From Cyathus striatus (taxonomy: Eukaryota; Basidiomycota; Agaricomycetes; Agaricales; Nidulariaceae), in contig JAOVFP010000011.1 of NCBI GenBank assembly GCA_025738555.1, positions 1,116,001-1,180,000 on the forward strand: 64,000 bases of DNA, given 5' to 3'. The notes beneath the pieces are model-generated. The model was not told where the DNA came from, made no database searches, and was given only the letters and a program-made list of their open reading frames with translations. Positions within the stretch are counted from its first letter, which is position 1, and the number at the start of each line of letters is the position of its first letter. Shown in pieces: positions 36,490-49,240 of this stretch. Made by a program: the position numbers and the translations under genes.

Positions 36490-37690
36490 TTCTCACAGTT
36501 ATATATATATTTAAGAGTGAACATGAATATAAGTATTATAGTAATGCTTACTATTAATTAAAATGGGTTTGGACATGTACATGAAGTGAAGACATATTCA
36601 CATTCATACATTGAAGTGTGGCCATATCTATATATTTATCAGTACTTACTACTTTTCCTCCCACATGTAAGTGGAGCCAAAATATAAATGTAACATATTA
36701 TTTTTTAGTGAGCATGAAGTAAAGACTTTGAGTGTGAGTTGACAGACCTTGAGTGTGAAAACTCAGACCCTGTGCATGAAATAAAATCTTGAGTGTGATG
36801 TGTGCATGCATGCTCAATCCATGCTCACACCTTGAATGTGAAAAATGAGTGTGCATGCACATGTTTGAGCATGAAATATAAAAAATATAAAAATTATTCT
36901 TCAATATTTGACTTCATATCTTGATTAAAAATGTCACTCACACTCACAATATGATACAGTCATACAAAACAAGTATGTACATTTGATTTATACTCTGTTT
37001 GACTCACAAATAGGCCATTTAGAACTAATATAAATACCTTGAGTATGACACACTCACTTATTGAGTGTGAAAATTTGGCCTTGAGCATGGCACACTCAAT
37101 CACACTTACTTTTGTGTGTGCCCAGAATTTTCTATGTGCCCATGGGAAATACTGTTGAACATAACATTTCATGAAATAAAATAGCTTCCTGATTGATTTA
37201 AGACTATATTATTGGTATGATAACACTTTACAACATTTATTTATACATAAGGATAAAAATATTCAACAAAAATGCTGAAAACTGAAAAATAACCATATGC
37301 TATGGTGCCTACTTTACAACAGCAACTGAACTATGGCACAGTGATTCTTTACATTGACCCACACACATATATGGATTAGTAAGTTATCATGGTTTTATAC
37401 ATTGACTCTAAATATATTGCTATATACAGTCATCCACCATGTGACACAACACCCCCATATGGTGCAACAGTGTGAAGAACTTTGCATGTAACTAATAGAA
37501 ATCATGATCTATTTTGTTCATTCCTTTTCTGTTTTATACAAGTAATATGTGTTATATATTTCTATCTTATATAAAATGCTTTACAGTGCACAATGCTTAC
37601 ATCAAATGCACCAGTTTCTAAAAAGAAGATGTCTTAAAGGATGGAAGGGAAAAGACACAGTGAACCTGAGCAACAGAATATGCTAATAAA
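36490..37690. other. AT-rich old repeats, no gene
   Basis: GAGTGTGA / GAGCATGA words dominate to about 37110. 37200-37690 shows nothing assignable. The minus-strand frames 36698-36904 and 36960-37172 come from the repeats. Confidence 0.45.
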
Positions 37691-37699
37691 GGGCATAAT

Positions 37700-40600
37700 T
37701 TAATGTCAGTGGCCATCACATCCATGTAGCAATAAGTACATGCCTTGAACTCTGTGGATCTGTCTGTTTTCAAAGTCCACAAGAGCAGTATCAAACTGGG
37801 CAGGTATTTTCATGTTATCCTTACCAGTGTGAGATGGCTTAGCATGAATTGAGTCAGCCACATTCTGAGTGGAAGCATTAACAGCAAATGGATCCCTGCT
37901 GAAAAACTTGATTCAATGATAAACAGAGACCATTTGACAGAGCATTGGAAGTCAGCAGCTTGTGTTTCGATTTCCTGAGGTCTTTTAAATTCAGGGTGTT
38001 GGAATTGCACAACCATTCAAGCAAGTGCATTCCCAAAGTCTATTGCACCATATTCCTCTTGTAGAATTGAGAAGGAGACACCTTGGCGAGAAGGATGTTT
38101 CATCATCTTCAGTATGTATTGTCAGGCATAATTTTTGATTATATATAATATATGCAAATGCACTGTATACCACAATTAAAGAAATTGCACTGTCATGTCA
38201 CATGACCAAACATTTCACACCATCACATGATACAATACACTACTAATCAAATATACCCAATACCATACATGAATAAACCAATACCTTACATGAACAAATA
38301 ACTTTAAATCACTATTAAACATCATACACATATCAATAATTAATCACTTGCACAAACAATGCACTAACAAAGGATAATATGACACTCTTTCATTGTGTTA
38401 TTCATCCATTGTATGAAGACAATGAGAGACTATTTATATACAACTCCATTGTTTTCAATCCTATTGTTCATAACTAATGAACTGCATTGTACTATTCACC
38501 TGTTGTTGAAGACAATGAGAAAACTATTTATATACAACTCCATTGTTTTCAATCCTATTGTTCATAACTAATGAACTACATTGTGCTATTCACTCATTGT
38601 TTGAGGACAATGCAAAACTATTTATATATGACACTATTGTTTTCACTGTCATTGTTCACACAATGGCAGATAGGTATCTATTGTTCACTACTTCATTGTT
38701 ATAAAAATGGATTCCTATTGTTCTTTCCCAGAACAATGTAGCACTTTATTTAGAACAATGTAATTCATTACACATTGTTCTAACATAAGCTATTGTTCTC
38801 TGCTGACTAACCCTCAAATACCATTGTCCTGTACAGCCTCAGATCTAAAATCTACACTTGCACACTACTTGTTTTGGAGAACAATGTAGGATGGTAGAGT
38901 GGGAATTGAATTACTAAGCAGGTTGGGAAAAGGTATATAAGGAGGGCAGTTTGGCAGTAGATAGATAGCTACTCACCCCCCAGTAGTCTTACTCATTTGT
39001 CATTAGTCATTATTTATTAGTACAGTTTTATCAGCACAGCCAGTCCAGTCAGAAATAGTATCAGTATCAGTAACAGTAAACAGATCAGTAACAGTCATGG
39101 TATTAGTCAGAAGTCACAGTCACAGTCAGAGTAACAGTAACAGAATAATAAGTAGATCATAGGTCAAGTTCTAAGCAAGTTGAACATTGATCTATACAAC
39201 ATACACATTATAAATAGCATTAGGTCTATAGTGTGTACTATACCCCTTTCATTATACTTGACATTGTATACAGCCTTGCTGTACAATATCCTTCACACTC
39301 AGTTCTATACAAATCATACAGCTCTTGCTGTACAAGACCATCCACCAAATTCCCAAGAATATCCTTGCTAAATATTTCCTGATACTCAGGTGTTGTAACA
39401 CAAACAAAGTTGATTCCTGTTAGCACCTTAGATTAACTTAATCTTAAACAACAGCATGGCTGAACAAGGTGTGGGATAGGTAAAGGCATGTGGGCTGGCA
39501 AAACAGGTTGATGTAAAAAGCAATGCTGAAAGAAATTATTGTGTTGGTAGACCCATTCTTTTCATTCAAGCCATAATGTCATTTGGGTGAACTTGTTCTT
39601 TCCATTGGTTGATCTGAAGGCATCCTTAGTGAGATCAATATGGAGACATTCCATATATTGTGTATCTGTATTGTCAGTTGATCTAAATAGTTCAATAAAA
39701 TAGTGGTAATGTTGCACATAGTGAAGCTTGATAATATTGAAGTGAGAACATATCTTGAGATCAACAAATATACCTTTGTTGTTGTGAAAGTCTCAAGAGC
39801 AGCTTCAAGGAGATCAAGTGCTTCATCAGAGTGTATTGGGTATCTAGCAAGTTGTATAAAGTCAAGAAGAGCATGTACAGCTTGTACAAGTTGGTGGCTA
39901 GAGTGTTTTGGTTGATCTTGAAAACAAACATCAATGACAAAGGCTAACAAGAAGCAGGATATTTGATCATGCTCTGTTCCTGTGACCTGGGAAATATTTG
40001 AGATTCCCTTCATGAAAAGATGAATATGGTGACTTGGGGGAAGCCAGTGACATCTTGCATCAAATTTCCACATCACCAATGGTGGAGCAGACCCAAGTGA
40101 TGACAGAAAAGTTGATGTAGAATGTCAGGCACAATGGAACTATAAATGTTGACAAATGAAAGGTCTTTCCAAAAAGGATACACATTAGGTTTAATTCCTG
40201 CCTTGGTGCAGGCCTTCGTAAATTTAATAGAACCTTCTGCAGTGGTATGTAAAGCAGTATGAATCTCTGTATCATCCCAAGGAGGTAGATAGGTTGGCTG
40301 CTCCCTGATTCCTTCTCAAGGAGCTGGGCAAGACAGACATAAACCATATTTAATACATGCTACCATAACTTGCTCTGGATAGTCAACAATATAAGCTGCA
40401 AAGATCAGGTAGCATTGTCTAACTGCTCTGTCACCACTGGTAAGCTCAATTCCTTCACAACTAGCTACTTGCAGTGGCTGCAAAATGAAATTCATGCAAG
40501 TGTGAAATAGGTTTGAGAGAGTGTGTCAATGAGAAGAATCATTGGACATGTGATCCAGCTTTGATGTCAGAAGATAATCAAGGAGCACTTGCCCATGCTG

Positions 40601-41340
40601 AGAAGATTTTTGCCTTAGGTGCTTTGGTAAGTTACCAATCGTCATGTAGACCGGATACACAGTTTTATTATGGAATGTCATCAGCTGGGTCTTGTTGGAT
40701 GATATAAGTATTGATATGCCTAGTAAAATATAAGGGCTATTTTTCAAAATATAATAGACATTTATGTAGAATTATATGATAGAATGCTATGAAATACAAA
40801 GCACATACCCTGTTAATTGTAAGAAGTTCCAAGAAAGCAGTAGAACTCAGTCCATGGCATTTTGCCCACTTTGCAATCTCCCAGTCAAGTTGTGAGTTAA
40901 ATGGAGCCCACAAGTTTTCATTACTTGGAATGTTGCTTTTGTAGACTTCATCTAAGCAGTTAGACTTGCACAGTATTGCCCCAGGTTTGGATGTAGGATA
41001 GACATCAGAGAAGTGAACAATATGAGGGTGTTGTGTATGTGTGCATTCCTCTGCAGCAATGAAGGTTGCTTGTTTGTGACATATCTGAGCCTGAGTAGTA
41101 GTAGAGTTAAACTCATCTTCCTCATTGTCATCTTCATTGACTGCCTCAGAACCATCCCAAACCAGCTCCCAGTCAAACTCCATAGCAGCAGTGGCAGCAG
41201 TATTAAGGAATTCCTCCTCATCAGATCCATCTATACCCCCCCCATCCTCCCCTATGTCTTGTCCAAATGCATTATTACCATAGTCACCTGGTGTTCCAAA
41301 TGTATCACCTTCAAAAAGTATCAGATTCTGGTTTAAATTA
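37700..41340 (-). pseudogene. decayed Plavaka transposase (CACTA-like), split by an LTR-like element
   Basis: Minus-strand pieces in order: an N-terminal acidic part and the family segment WAPFNSQLDWEIAKWAKCHG (about 40930-40870); an intron; ILLGISILISSNKTQL (about 40735-40690) with YPVYMTIGNLPK; then CHWLPPSHHIHLFMKGISN (about 40050) with TGTEHDQISCFL, RYPIHSDEALDLLEAALETF (about 39850-39790), and worn sequence to about 39480. After the LTR-like element at 38190-39453, the C-terminal part follows with GMHLLEWLCNS and KIPAQFDTALVDFENRQ-like sequence (about 38030-37730, in another frame). Plavaka elements are typical of Agaricomycetes. Many frameshifts and stops. Terminal repeats were not found. 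Confidence 0.85.
38190..39453 (+). mobile_element. LTR-like element copy 3 (1.26 kb)
   Basis: It starts CTGTCATGTCACATGACC and ends CTTAAACAACA, flanked by GCA (38187-38189, 39454-39456). The architecture matches the copies at 16 and 50 kb. ATTGTTC/GAACAAT words lie at 38390-38830 and a box AGGTATATAAGGAGGG at about 38931. CAGTAACAGT words lie at 39030-39140, and hairpins of TACAGC-GCTGTA type at 39269-39283 and 39318-39333. It splits the Plavaka transposase. The body is diverged from copies 1 and 2. Confidence 0.75.
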
Positions 41341-41349
41341 CAGTCATGT

Positions 41350-43160
41350 TCAACACTGTGTGTCCAGGCCTCTTGCTGAACTTGTAAGTCATGGTATTGA
41401 CAGCAGAATGGGTTCTGACTTTGTCAGATGTGAGAAGCATAGCCATAGCATGTCAAGTTCTTCATGTATATTGTTGAGTTGCCATGGTGAAATACTGAGT
41501 AAAGAAAGCTACAAGTTCAGAAATTGGATAATTACCAAGTGATAGAGAAGAGAGGCAAAGACCACCAAAGAGTATCTGCCACTAGTGAGCCCACAATTTG
41601 GCACCATCATACAGAAGCAATAACTCACTGAACATGTTCACTTCTGCCCACCAACCACCTTCTTCTTGCCCTGTCCACTCTCTACTTTGCATTTCTCAAA
41701 GCTCACTCTGATTTGAATCCCATTCTTATCATGCCTTCTAAAAAAGCAAACATTGTCTCATAAGCAAAATGAGGTCCTTCAAGAGTTATCTGACCACAGG
41801 ATGGTAAATGATGTGGCTGATAGAGAGGTCAGTACATTTGCTATTTTCATAAGGTTATAAGTTTCAAACTCATGACTGTAACATTCAGGTTCATGAAAGG
41901 CAAAGGAAAATGCACTTTCAAATCCAGGTGAGCCACCTGTGCTTGAACCTGCCAATATTGAGTGCCAACTAATAGGGAGTTGACTTAGTGTGGTTACTAG
42001 ACAGCAATGGAGAGCCTAAAGTTCAGAAGGTTCAAGTTAAATGAAAGTGTGATGACAGAGAAGGTATGTTTGACTTGCCTATGAGACAGAACTTGTGCTG
42101 AGTTGACATCCAGAGTCAGAGAGTGAACCACAGGAACTTGAAGAACCAGTTGTTGTAAAGAAAGTGATGCCAGTGAAGAAGAAACAGGCAACAGGCATAG
42201 GTGGAAGTTGTAAGGTGGATGGAGGGGGAAAGAAACCAACCCAGTGTTTGTTTATGCTTGATCATATTGAATGTGTTGACAACTTTCTGAATTAGGTCAA
42301 CATTCAAGGTCAGTTATTGTTGAGAGTGATGCCGAACTTGAAGACAATGACATCCAGCATGAGACACCACCTAAGGCCCATCATCCCCAGACTCACAGTA
42401 TGTTACCACTGCCACATGACACTAATGTAAATTTTCGGATACAGATGCTATTAATAAGTTCCTTTGAAGTCCAGTGATCATCAACCAAGTGGCATGCATG
42501 TGAAGAGGTCTGTTATGACACAGCACCAGCCTGAAGCCCCCAACTCTGAAGAGGAAGATGTGGAAGAAGCAGAAGAAGCAGATGAAGACAATCATTCACA
42601 ATGAACTGACTCTCAATTGTCTGAAGAGGAGGATTGGAAAGTTATTTCTGCTGCTGAACTTGACACAGCACTAGAGGTATGTTCACTATCATTTTCTCAA
42701 CATATTATTTCTCACTATGTGGTTCCCAGGTACCTATCATTAGAGAACCACATTATTCAGCACTAGCTGTCAATGCCCATTCTTCTCATGATATGCATGA
42801 CCTATTTGCTGATCCTGATGAAGAAGTTGAGATATTCCCATTAGTTCAGACCTGGCATAGCAGGTCATCATCAGCAGTTCACTCAGTACCTCAAATGTTT
42901 AAATATGAAGCCAACTACAATTCCAAAGACATCCAAGAAGTACCAGTTAAGTGATTATCAAAAGTCTTGAAACACAAGCCCAAAAACAATACACATGCCA
43001 CTCCAAAGAAATTGGTAAGTTGTAACCCCTTCCCATTGCTAGTATAACTTACTATGACTCTGTTCATGTGGCATTTCTGAGAGAGGTAGGGCTGCACAGC
43101 TATCAAGTCATTTGCAGTTGTTCCTTGAGTGGTGTCAGCTAAAATTTCCAAAAATTGCTA
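41350..43160 (+). pseudogene. possible coding remnant, acidic, unassigned
   Basis: The plus-strand frame 42679-42954 (DMHDLFADPDEEVEIFPLVQ) and acidic codons at 42540-42600 (EEDVEEAEEADED in one frame) suggest a worn protein gene. A donor-like GTATGT follows at 42677. No family recognised. 41350-42400 shows no feature I can support. Confidence 0.3.
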
Positions 43161-43418
43161 GGCTTAATTGATTGGAGTGTCTATTTTGTATGGGTAACAA
43201 TCATAAACAATCATTGATTCATTATAATTTAATACTATTGTAGGATCTTTTAGGTGATCATAAACAATCATTTTTTTGTTCTGATTGAATACTACTATTA
43301 GTGGGAGTCAGAGTTGCTAGTTTTACACTGGTTTTGATCTTGGTTATGACCTTTGGTTTTTGACAGGCCAAATTGTGGGAAATCAAAACCAGAACCAAAA
43401 CCAACTAAAACCAGAAAC

Positions 43419-43454
43419 AACCTGAAAAGCAGCTCAGGAGCTGCTTTTCAGGTT
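43419..43454. repeat. perfect 17-bp hairpin in the Harbinger left end
   Basis: AACCTGAAAAGCAGCTC, two bases (AG), then its exact reverse complement. Imperfect pairing of AACCAAAACCAG words extends the stem outward to about 43381 and 43490. Confidence 0.9.
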
Positions 43455-43638
43455 GGTTCTGGTTTTGGTTCTGGTTTTGATTGCACTCTGTTCTCAACAC
43501 CTCTTTGCACTTGGGTTAAATACATATTATTATTTTATTTTATTTAAAATCTTGCATATTTACATCTGTTATATTCAATTGCCTAGTAGCCAAAATACTT
43601 TTCACTTGTTTTTTCATCCCACCATACTCATTTGGATA

Positions 43639-44953
43639 TGGCAAAAAATCTAGGTCTTCCATTTCCAATTCTCTACTTGTCTCAAAGAAGCCTCAGGCTC
43701 AAGCTCAGAAGCCATCAGCAAAGAAAGCTGCCTTAATGGCTCAAGAAAAATCCTCTGCCATGCCTGTCACCATCATCAAAGAAGAAAAGAAGCCAGAAAT
43801 TGTACAAACAGAGTAAGTCATGATGTGATCATGAGTGGTGATAGGCATGCTAACTATATGTACACAGCTGGAATGCAAATGAATGTGCCAAGACCTGGCA
43901 CTTATTATCTCACCTGATAAGCAATATGGACATGAAGAATGGCTTGTTCCCACTGCCTGGTGCTCACCCATCTTCAAAGCATGGAGGTGGTTCTGTGAAA
44001 GCAGATTGGCACTGGAAATTGGCCATCCTTATGTTCAAAGACCATCAAAGCTACATTGAAGCCTTTACTGCTGCACTCACAACAAACACTGCATCTCCCC
44101 ATAAGCTATGGGTAGATAGGATGCATTGATTGAAGAGCACCCCAATTTAAGGCCAGTTGGGCTTGGGAATAGTGGTACACAGATTTATATTGATATCCTG
44201 CAACCTGTGCATGAGCAGGATGCCATCATGGATGATGAAGATGCCGAGGGCAGTGAGGAAGAAACAAAGGAAGAGTCTCAGCTGACCAACACTGGTAACT
44301 GGTCTAACTCTAACTCTGAAGAGCTTCCTACTGCAATACTGTCCCAAAGTTCTCAGGCTGTCACTCTCAGCATTACTGAGCACACATCCACTGCCTCTAA
44401 GTGCAAGCTTGATGTTGATGAGGTGCAAGTTATGACTTCTCCTGTACTTGGTTTGAAGACCCCTGCTCATCTCAGCACATCCAAGCCTGCACCTACTTCT
44501 GTATCCATTGGAAGATCCAAAAAGTCTCGAGCTGGTGGTGATTTTATAACAGTGGCCCAGGTGGAGGCATCCATGTGAGAGAAGGAACTGGATGTAAAGT
44601 TGAGACTGGAAAAGATACAGGTTGAAGTTGAAGTGAAGGCCAGAGTTGAAATTGCAGATAAATGTTTAAAAGTCATGTGTCTCAGAGAGGCAAGGAAGAT
44701 GGAGAAGGATCACCAGTGGCATGAAATCAAACTGGTGAAGCTTAGTAGGGATTCTAATCCCACCAACCTCACTGCTAGTTCATCGACCTCAGCATGTTTC
44801 AATTCTTACAGTGGTTCTCACTTCCCTAGCAGTGATGGCCTGGAACCCAAGTTTGAAATGTATGCAAGCAGCTCAGTTCATGATTCTGACCATCCAATTT
44901 ATAGTACAATTGCACAGCTACTTCTGAGCTATCACATTGACCTAGTTGACTAG
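43639..44953 (+). pseudogene. Harbinger accessory protein, putative DNA-binding (W-rich domain, coiled coil)
   Basis: A Lys/Ala/Gln-rich start (KKPQAQAQKPSAKKAA) is followed by an intron (GTAAGT at 43813 to CAG at 43868). The core domain comes next: WNANECAKTWHLLSHL, LFPLPGAHPSSKHGGGSVKA and WHWKLAILMFKDH (43870-44075). It resembles a family very common beside basidiomycete transposons (W-x-x-x...T-W-x-L-L...LFP-G...SGG-K). One frameshift lies near 44120. The rest is Ser/Thr-rich, with a charged helical segment (EKELDVKLRLEKIQVEVEV) after a TGA at 44576-44578 that sits where Arg is expected. PIF/Harbinger elements carry a Myb/SANT-like protein that helps the transposase; I infer the same role here. 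Confidence 0.6.
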
Positions 44954-44959
44954 ATTGTA

Positions 44960-45780
44960 GAACTACATTGTAGAATTTAAATTGAATATAATAAATTTGC
45001 TGCTCAGAACTACTGCTATTGAAGAGGTGGTAAGTCGGTTGGGTGTTCCTAGTCAAAGAATAATAAACAAGTCAATCGAGACATCCATCCGATCTGGGGT
45101 GTTCTAAGGTGAAGGAGAATTGATTAGATTTCTGTAGAATAACTACAGGGATTTATATACTGGAAAAACCAATAAATCTAAAATAAGTAAGAGTAAATAT
45201 ATTGGATGGAGTATGTAAAAGGAAAAGTGTGAAACATTAGAAATAAATAGGAAACTCAGTAAGATAGTCCAATGTGTTGAGGTTTGCAAGGAGACAAGTT
45301 TTCCAAACATCAGGGTCTGGTGTCAGTGCCAATATCAGAGCTATTTTGAGAACTTGCAGTGTCGCAGGGGATTGGTGTAGTCAGGACGGTGTATGAAGAA
45401 GTATATTTTGAGGAAAGATTGAAACGAGTGAGCAGGGATGGTGATTGAACAGAGAGCATGAGCAGAATGTGTATGAACATGTCAATGATGCATGATGCAT
45501 GATTACATAGTCACAATTGGAACGTCTTCAGATGTCCGAGATATCATGTTTCGCATCACAAGCACTTTGCCTGCTCTACACTATCTAGTGTATTGACAAG
45601 CCTTCATCTCGGTGGTTGACACATTGATGGTTCACATGCAACTGCCACCATGTCATTCAAACATGTCTTTCCTTCACCCAGCCCCCCAGCTTGGCCATTC
45701 TTGTTCTCTCTCATCTCTCGTCTTGCCTTACAGTGGTGGAATTCAATGTGACCACTGATAGTAGTGGGTGGATGGCATAG
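44960..45780. other. no recognised gene (inside the Harbinger element)
   Basis: The sequence between the two convergent element genes has moderate CpG. The minus-strand frame 45604-45786 has no motif. Confidence 0.4.
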
Positions 45781-45789
45781 CTGCATATG

Positions 45790-46290
45790 CTTACCTGGTG
45801 TCTACTTTTGTCTGGCTGTATCTTGGGATTGAGTGCACCGATGTGCGTCATTCTTTTTGCTCATTAACGTACTCACCTGTACGTTTCCATAGCCCTTTCC
45901 ATCGTTCCGATCTGACCATTTTCTAGCTCACTATACTTGCTGCAATCTGGACCTATGTTTGGGACCTATGTTTGGATCTTTCTGGCTGTATCTTGGGATA
46001 GAGTATGCCGATTTGCATCGTTCTTTTTGCTCGTTAACGTACTCACTCATACATTTCCATAGCCCCTTCCATCGTGTCAATCTGACCATTTCCTAGCTCA
46101 CTATACTTGCTGCAATCTGGACCTATGTTTGGGACCTATGTTTGGATCTTTCTCGCTGTATCTTGGGATAGAATGCTCCGATTTGCATCGATCTTTTTTC
46201 TCGTCAACGTACTCATCCGTACGATTCCATAGCTCCTTTCGTTGTTCCGATCTGATCATATTCTTGCTCGCTATACTTGCTGCAAGCTGA
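45790..46290 (+). repeat. tandem repeat, about 170 bp x 3, CpG-containing
   Basis: Copies start near CTGGCTGTATCTTGGGATTG (45812), 45984 and 46152. Each contains CGTTAACGTACTCA-like sequence, GCTCACTATACTTGCTGC and GACCTATGTTTGGGACCTATG. It lies just beyond the 3' end of the transposase within the element. Confidence 0.85.
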
Positions 46291-46546
46291 ACCTATGTTT
46301 GGGCAATTACGGAGTTGCATCGCATTTTCTCCGGATCTACTTCAGGTTGTGCATAGCCCTGGTCAAGCCCTTTCCAACGGCCCCACATACAAGACTCCAC
46401 GTCAAGTTATTGTTGCGATATTCGATTTTTTGTATATTGCAGGTGGCTTGGGTTGGACATGGGTACGAAGGTGGTGTGGTTGCACTAGGTGCACTATTTT
46501 TCTATTATTTCTCAGGTGTACTATGAAATGGTGTATATCAATTACT

Positions 46547-48208
46547 TTAATATGAGTACTCATCATCACTGTCCATGTCTGCTTCCATTCTCTCCTTCCA
46601 AGCCTCAAACAGTAGTCTTTTCAGTGTTTCCCTTCTTTCCTTTCCTGCAGCAAGAGCCCTGCCACAACAACCACCACACCTGCCATTTCCATCCCCCACA
46701 GGCTGTTCACCATCTCCATCAGTTGCCGGCTCTGTGGACCTTCCAGTGCAGATGAAGGGCTCTGTCTCTGAGCCAATACTTAAGTACCCATGCAACTCTG
46801 CCTCAGCCTCTGATGCAAAGTTATGCACAGCTACACATGCTACCAGCCAATAGGTAGCAACTTTATGAGCCTTCTCACTATTGATTTGGATACGAAGCTC
46901 CTTGAGGCTCTGGAAGTGGCCTTTAAGACACCCAATAGCATGCTCAGACCTGATGCAGATTTCGGAAAGTTGATGGTTGAACTTCTCATTGTCAGGCTCA
47001 TCACACTCAGGCTTTTGTATGGTGCAACAAGCCATGCTTCAATCTTGTGTATCTGTTAGCCAATTGTATTACTAAAGAACTGGATACACACTGGATATGC
47101 TGAGTCAGCTGATATAAATTCATCTCCTACAAGATACCTGTCATGTTCTTTGTAGAATTTAGTTTGCTGCCATGCACTAGCATCATGTGTGCTCCCAGTA
47201 TAGCAATACCCAATATTCATAATGTGTAAATTGGGAAGTGATACAACCTGTAACAAAATCAGAAAGTGAGAATTTTAATTAAGTTGAACTTACTTGTAGA
47301 TTCAATGAGTAGTTGCTTTTATGGTCAAAGTAACTTTCACCATACCAGTAAGGATGCTGAAAAAGGGGAACTAAGATGCCATCCACTATGCACCATCCAT
47401 TGCTCCATGCAGGACAAGAATTCTTCTCTACCCAAAATTTGGCACACCTTATCTCTTCCTGTGTAGGGGGCCAAATGTTCTCATCAATAAATGATGGGTG
47501 TAATAGTGCAGCCAAAACACATTGTGTAACATGAACAACAGTGCCCTTCCCACAGCCTGCCCACTTTGCAATCTTGTCAAGCCCTGCGGCATTACCATAA
47601 TGTCCAAATCAGTAAAGCACAATAGCAAGTTGGTCTTCAACTGGCATTTGCTGATTTGATGAGTTGTTGGAGAAAACAGGATCATTGATAATGTGCAGGA
47701 CTAGCTGGTCAAATGTGAGTGGTGAAACTCATAATTCTTGACAAAAATGATCAGGCCTTTGCTGTTTGAATACTTGAAGGATATGGGGTAGTGTTGCTGG
47801 TCCTCGTGGATAGCCTCCTCTAGTTCTCTGATACCGATAATCATACATATTTTCAAGTTCTTGGCATACATATCAGAGATGAGGCCATGTTTTAAGGAAC
47901 ATTGGGAATGTCAAGTTTTCATCTGCATTAGATCTGTGGGGCCAATCCTCTCCATCAGTGATATCTCTATCACTTGCAAGCTTAACCCCACCCTCATCAC
48001 CTGAGTCTCCAAGAATAGTGGCAATCATGTCATGTTCTTCTTCACTGGTGTCAAGCTCAGTTTCTTCTGAATCAGAGTCATTGGTAGATGAGGTTGTATT
48101 TGAATCTGTACTTGAATCACTACCAGAACTCTGACTTGCAACATCAGTACTGGTATTTGATGATAAAGATGATGAGGAGGAGGATGAGGATGAAACAAAC
48201 ATCACCAT
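46547..48208 (-). pseudogene. PIF/Harbinger transposase (DDE_4 / HARBI1-like), recently inactivated
   Basis: A Ser- and acid-rich N-terminus (47873-48208) precedes a helix-turn-helix region (FGHYGNAAGLDKIAKWAGCG, about 47610-47550). The catalytic part has the first Asp in CIVDGILVPLF (about 47390), an intron (donor GTAAGT near 47292, acceptor CAG near 47249), IGYCYTGSTHDASAW (about 47200), the second Asp in VGDEFISADSAYP (about 47120-47085) and the final Glu in SEHAIGCLKGHFQSLKELRI (about 46950-46890). Damage is light: TGA codons at 47730-47732 and 47609-47611, both where the family has Arg, and one missing base near 46996. A second intron (GTGTGT to AACAG) near 47040-47085 is likely. It belongs to the element at 43301-48615. 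Confidence 0.85.
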
Positions 48209-48615
48209 TTCATCCCTTGCAATGTGCTGAGATAATTGGAGAATTCCATCCTCTAGCTGTCTATGATGTTGGTGAACTCATTCTTGCTTCTGTTTCAACT
48301 TGTACAGCTCAGTAAATGATACAATGAGCTCCCACTCCCTTGCTTGATGACAAGTATAGCAAGTTATGATAGAGATCCAGAATTTTTTTCTCAGGTTACT
48401 ATGATTACTAATTGAGACAGAAGAAATAGTATATTCATATGATTATTGAGAAGCAGAGACAAAAGAAAGCATAAACCAAGGTGCTGAACCAAGTGTAGGT
48501 TGGGGTGGTCAGACTTAAACCAGGTTTTAGGCTGGTTTTCACATGGTTTCAAAATCAAATCCAACAACATAACCAAGATCAAAACCAGTGCAAAACCAGC
48601 CACTCTGACCCCCCC

Positions 48616-49240
48616 TATTGTATTAATGTTTTAGGTGATCATAAACAATCATTGATTGTTTGTAATTGAATATTACAATTGTATGAATGTAGTAAATGAT
48701 TGATTAGTACTAATTGGATATTGCTATTGTATCAATGTGTCATGTTGTTCCTTGCATCACATATGTCACATATTTCCTGTGCCCCACATTTTTCCCATGC
48801 TTCACACATTTCCCTGTCACACATTGTTCAAGCGTCACATTTATCACTCTCTTCCCACGCGTCACATTTGTCACATTTTTCCCACATGTCACGTTTGTCA
48901 CGATATTCACAAGCGTCACGTATTTCCCGCGCTTCACATCATTCCCACGCATTACATGTGTCACATTTTCACATGCATCACATGCCCCAGCCATCACACA
49001 ATTCTTGCACATTTGGCGCATCACATCATTCCCACACGTCACATATTGTCACGCTTTAGTGTGTTTGTCACATGTGACATTTATCATATTTGTCATGTTT
49101 TTGTGATTGTTATGCTAGTACAGAGTAAATACACTTTGGAAGCACATCACATGTCACATTTTTGAGGTGTGTCATACATCTCAAGTACATCATGCTTGCA
49201 TATGTATGATGATTGTGACATGTTGATGGGGTTCTAATAG
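48616..49240. repeat. AATCATT tandem repeat and TTTGTCACA satellite
   Basis: 48616-48720 continues the repeat into which the Harbinger element inserted. 48750-49090 is a TGTCACA satellite (CACATTTTTCCCACGCGTCA), reverse in orientation to the arrays at 26.7 kb. All frames at 48700-49165 are shadows of it. Confidence 0.8.

Larger units (their letters stand above)
43301..48615. mobile_element. PIF/Harbinger-type transposon with terminal inverted repeats
   Basis: The left end is GTGGGAGTCAGAGTTGCTAG followed by TTTTACACTGGTTTTGATCT. The right end, reversed, is GGGGGGGTCAGAGTGGCTGG followed by TTTTGCACTGGTTTTGATCT, and similarity continues for about 60 bp. The flanks read TATTA and TATTG. It inserted into a tandem repeat containing AATCATAAACAATCATT, which lies on both sides (43190-43300, 48616-48720). 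It encodes a convergent accessory protein (plus) and transposase (minus), the two-gene layout known for this superfamily. Confidence 0.8.
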
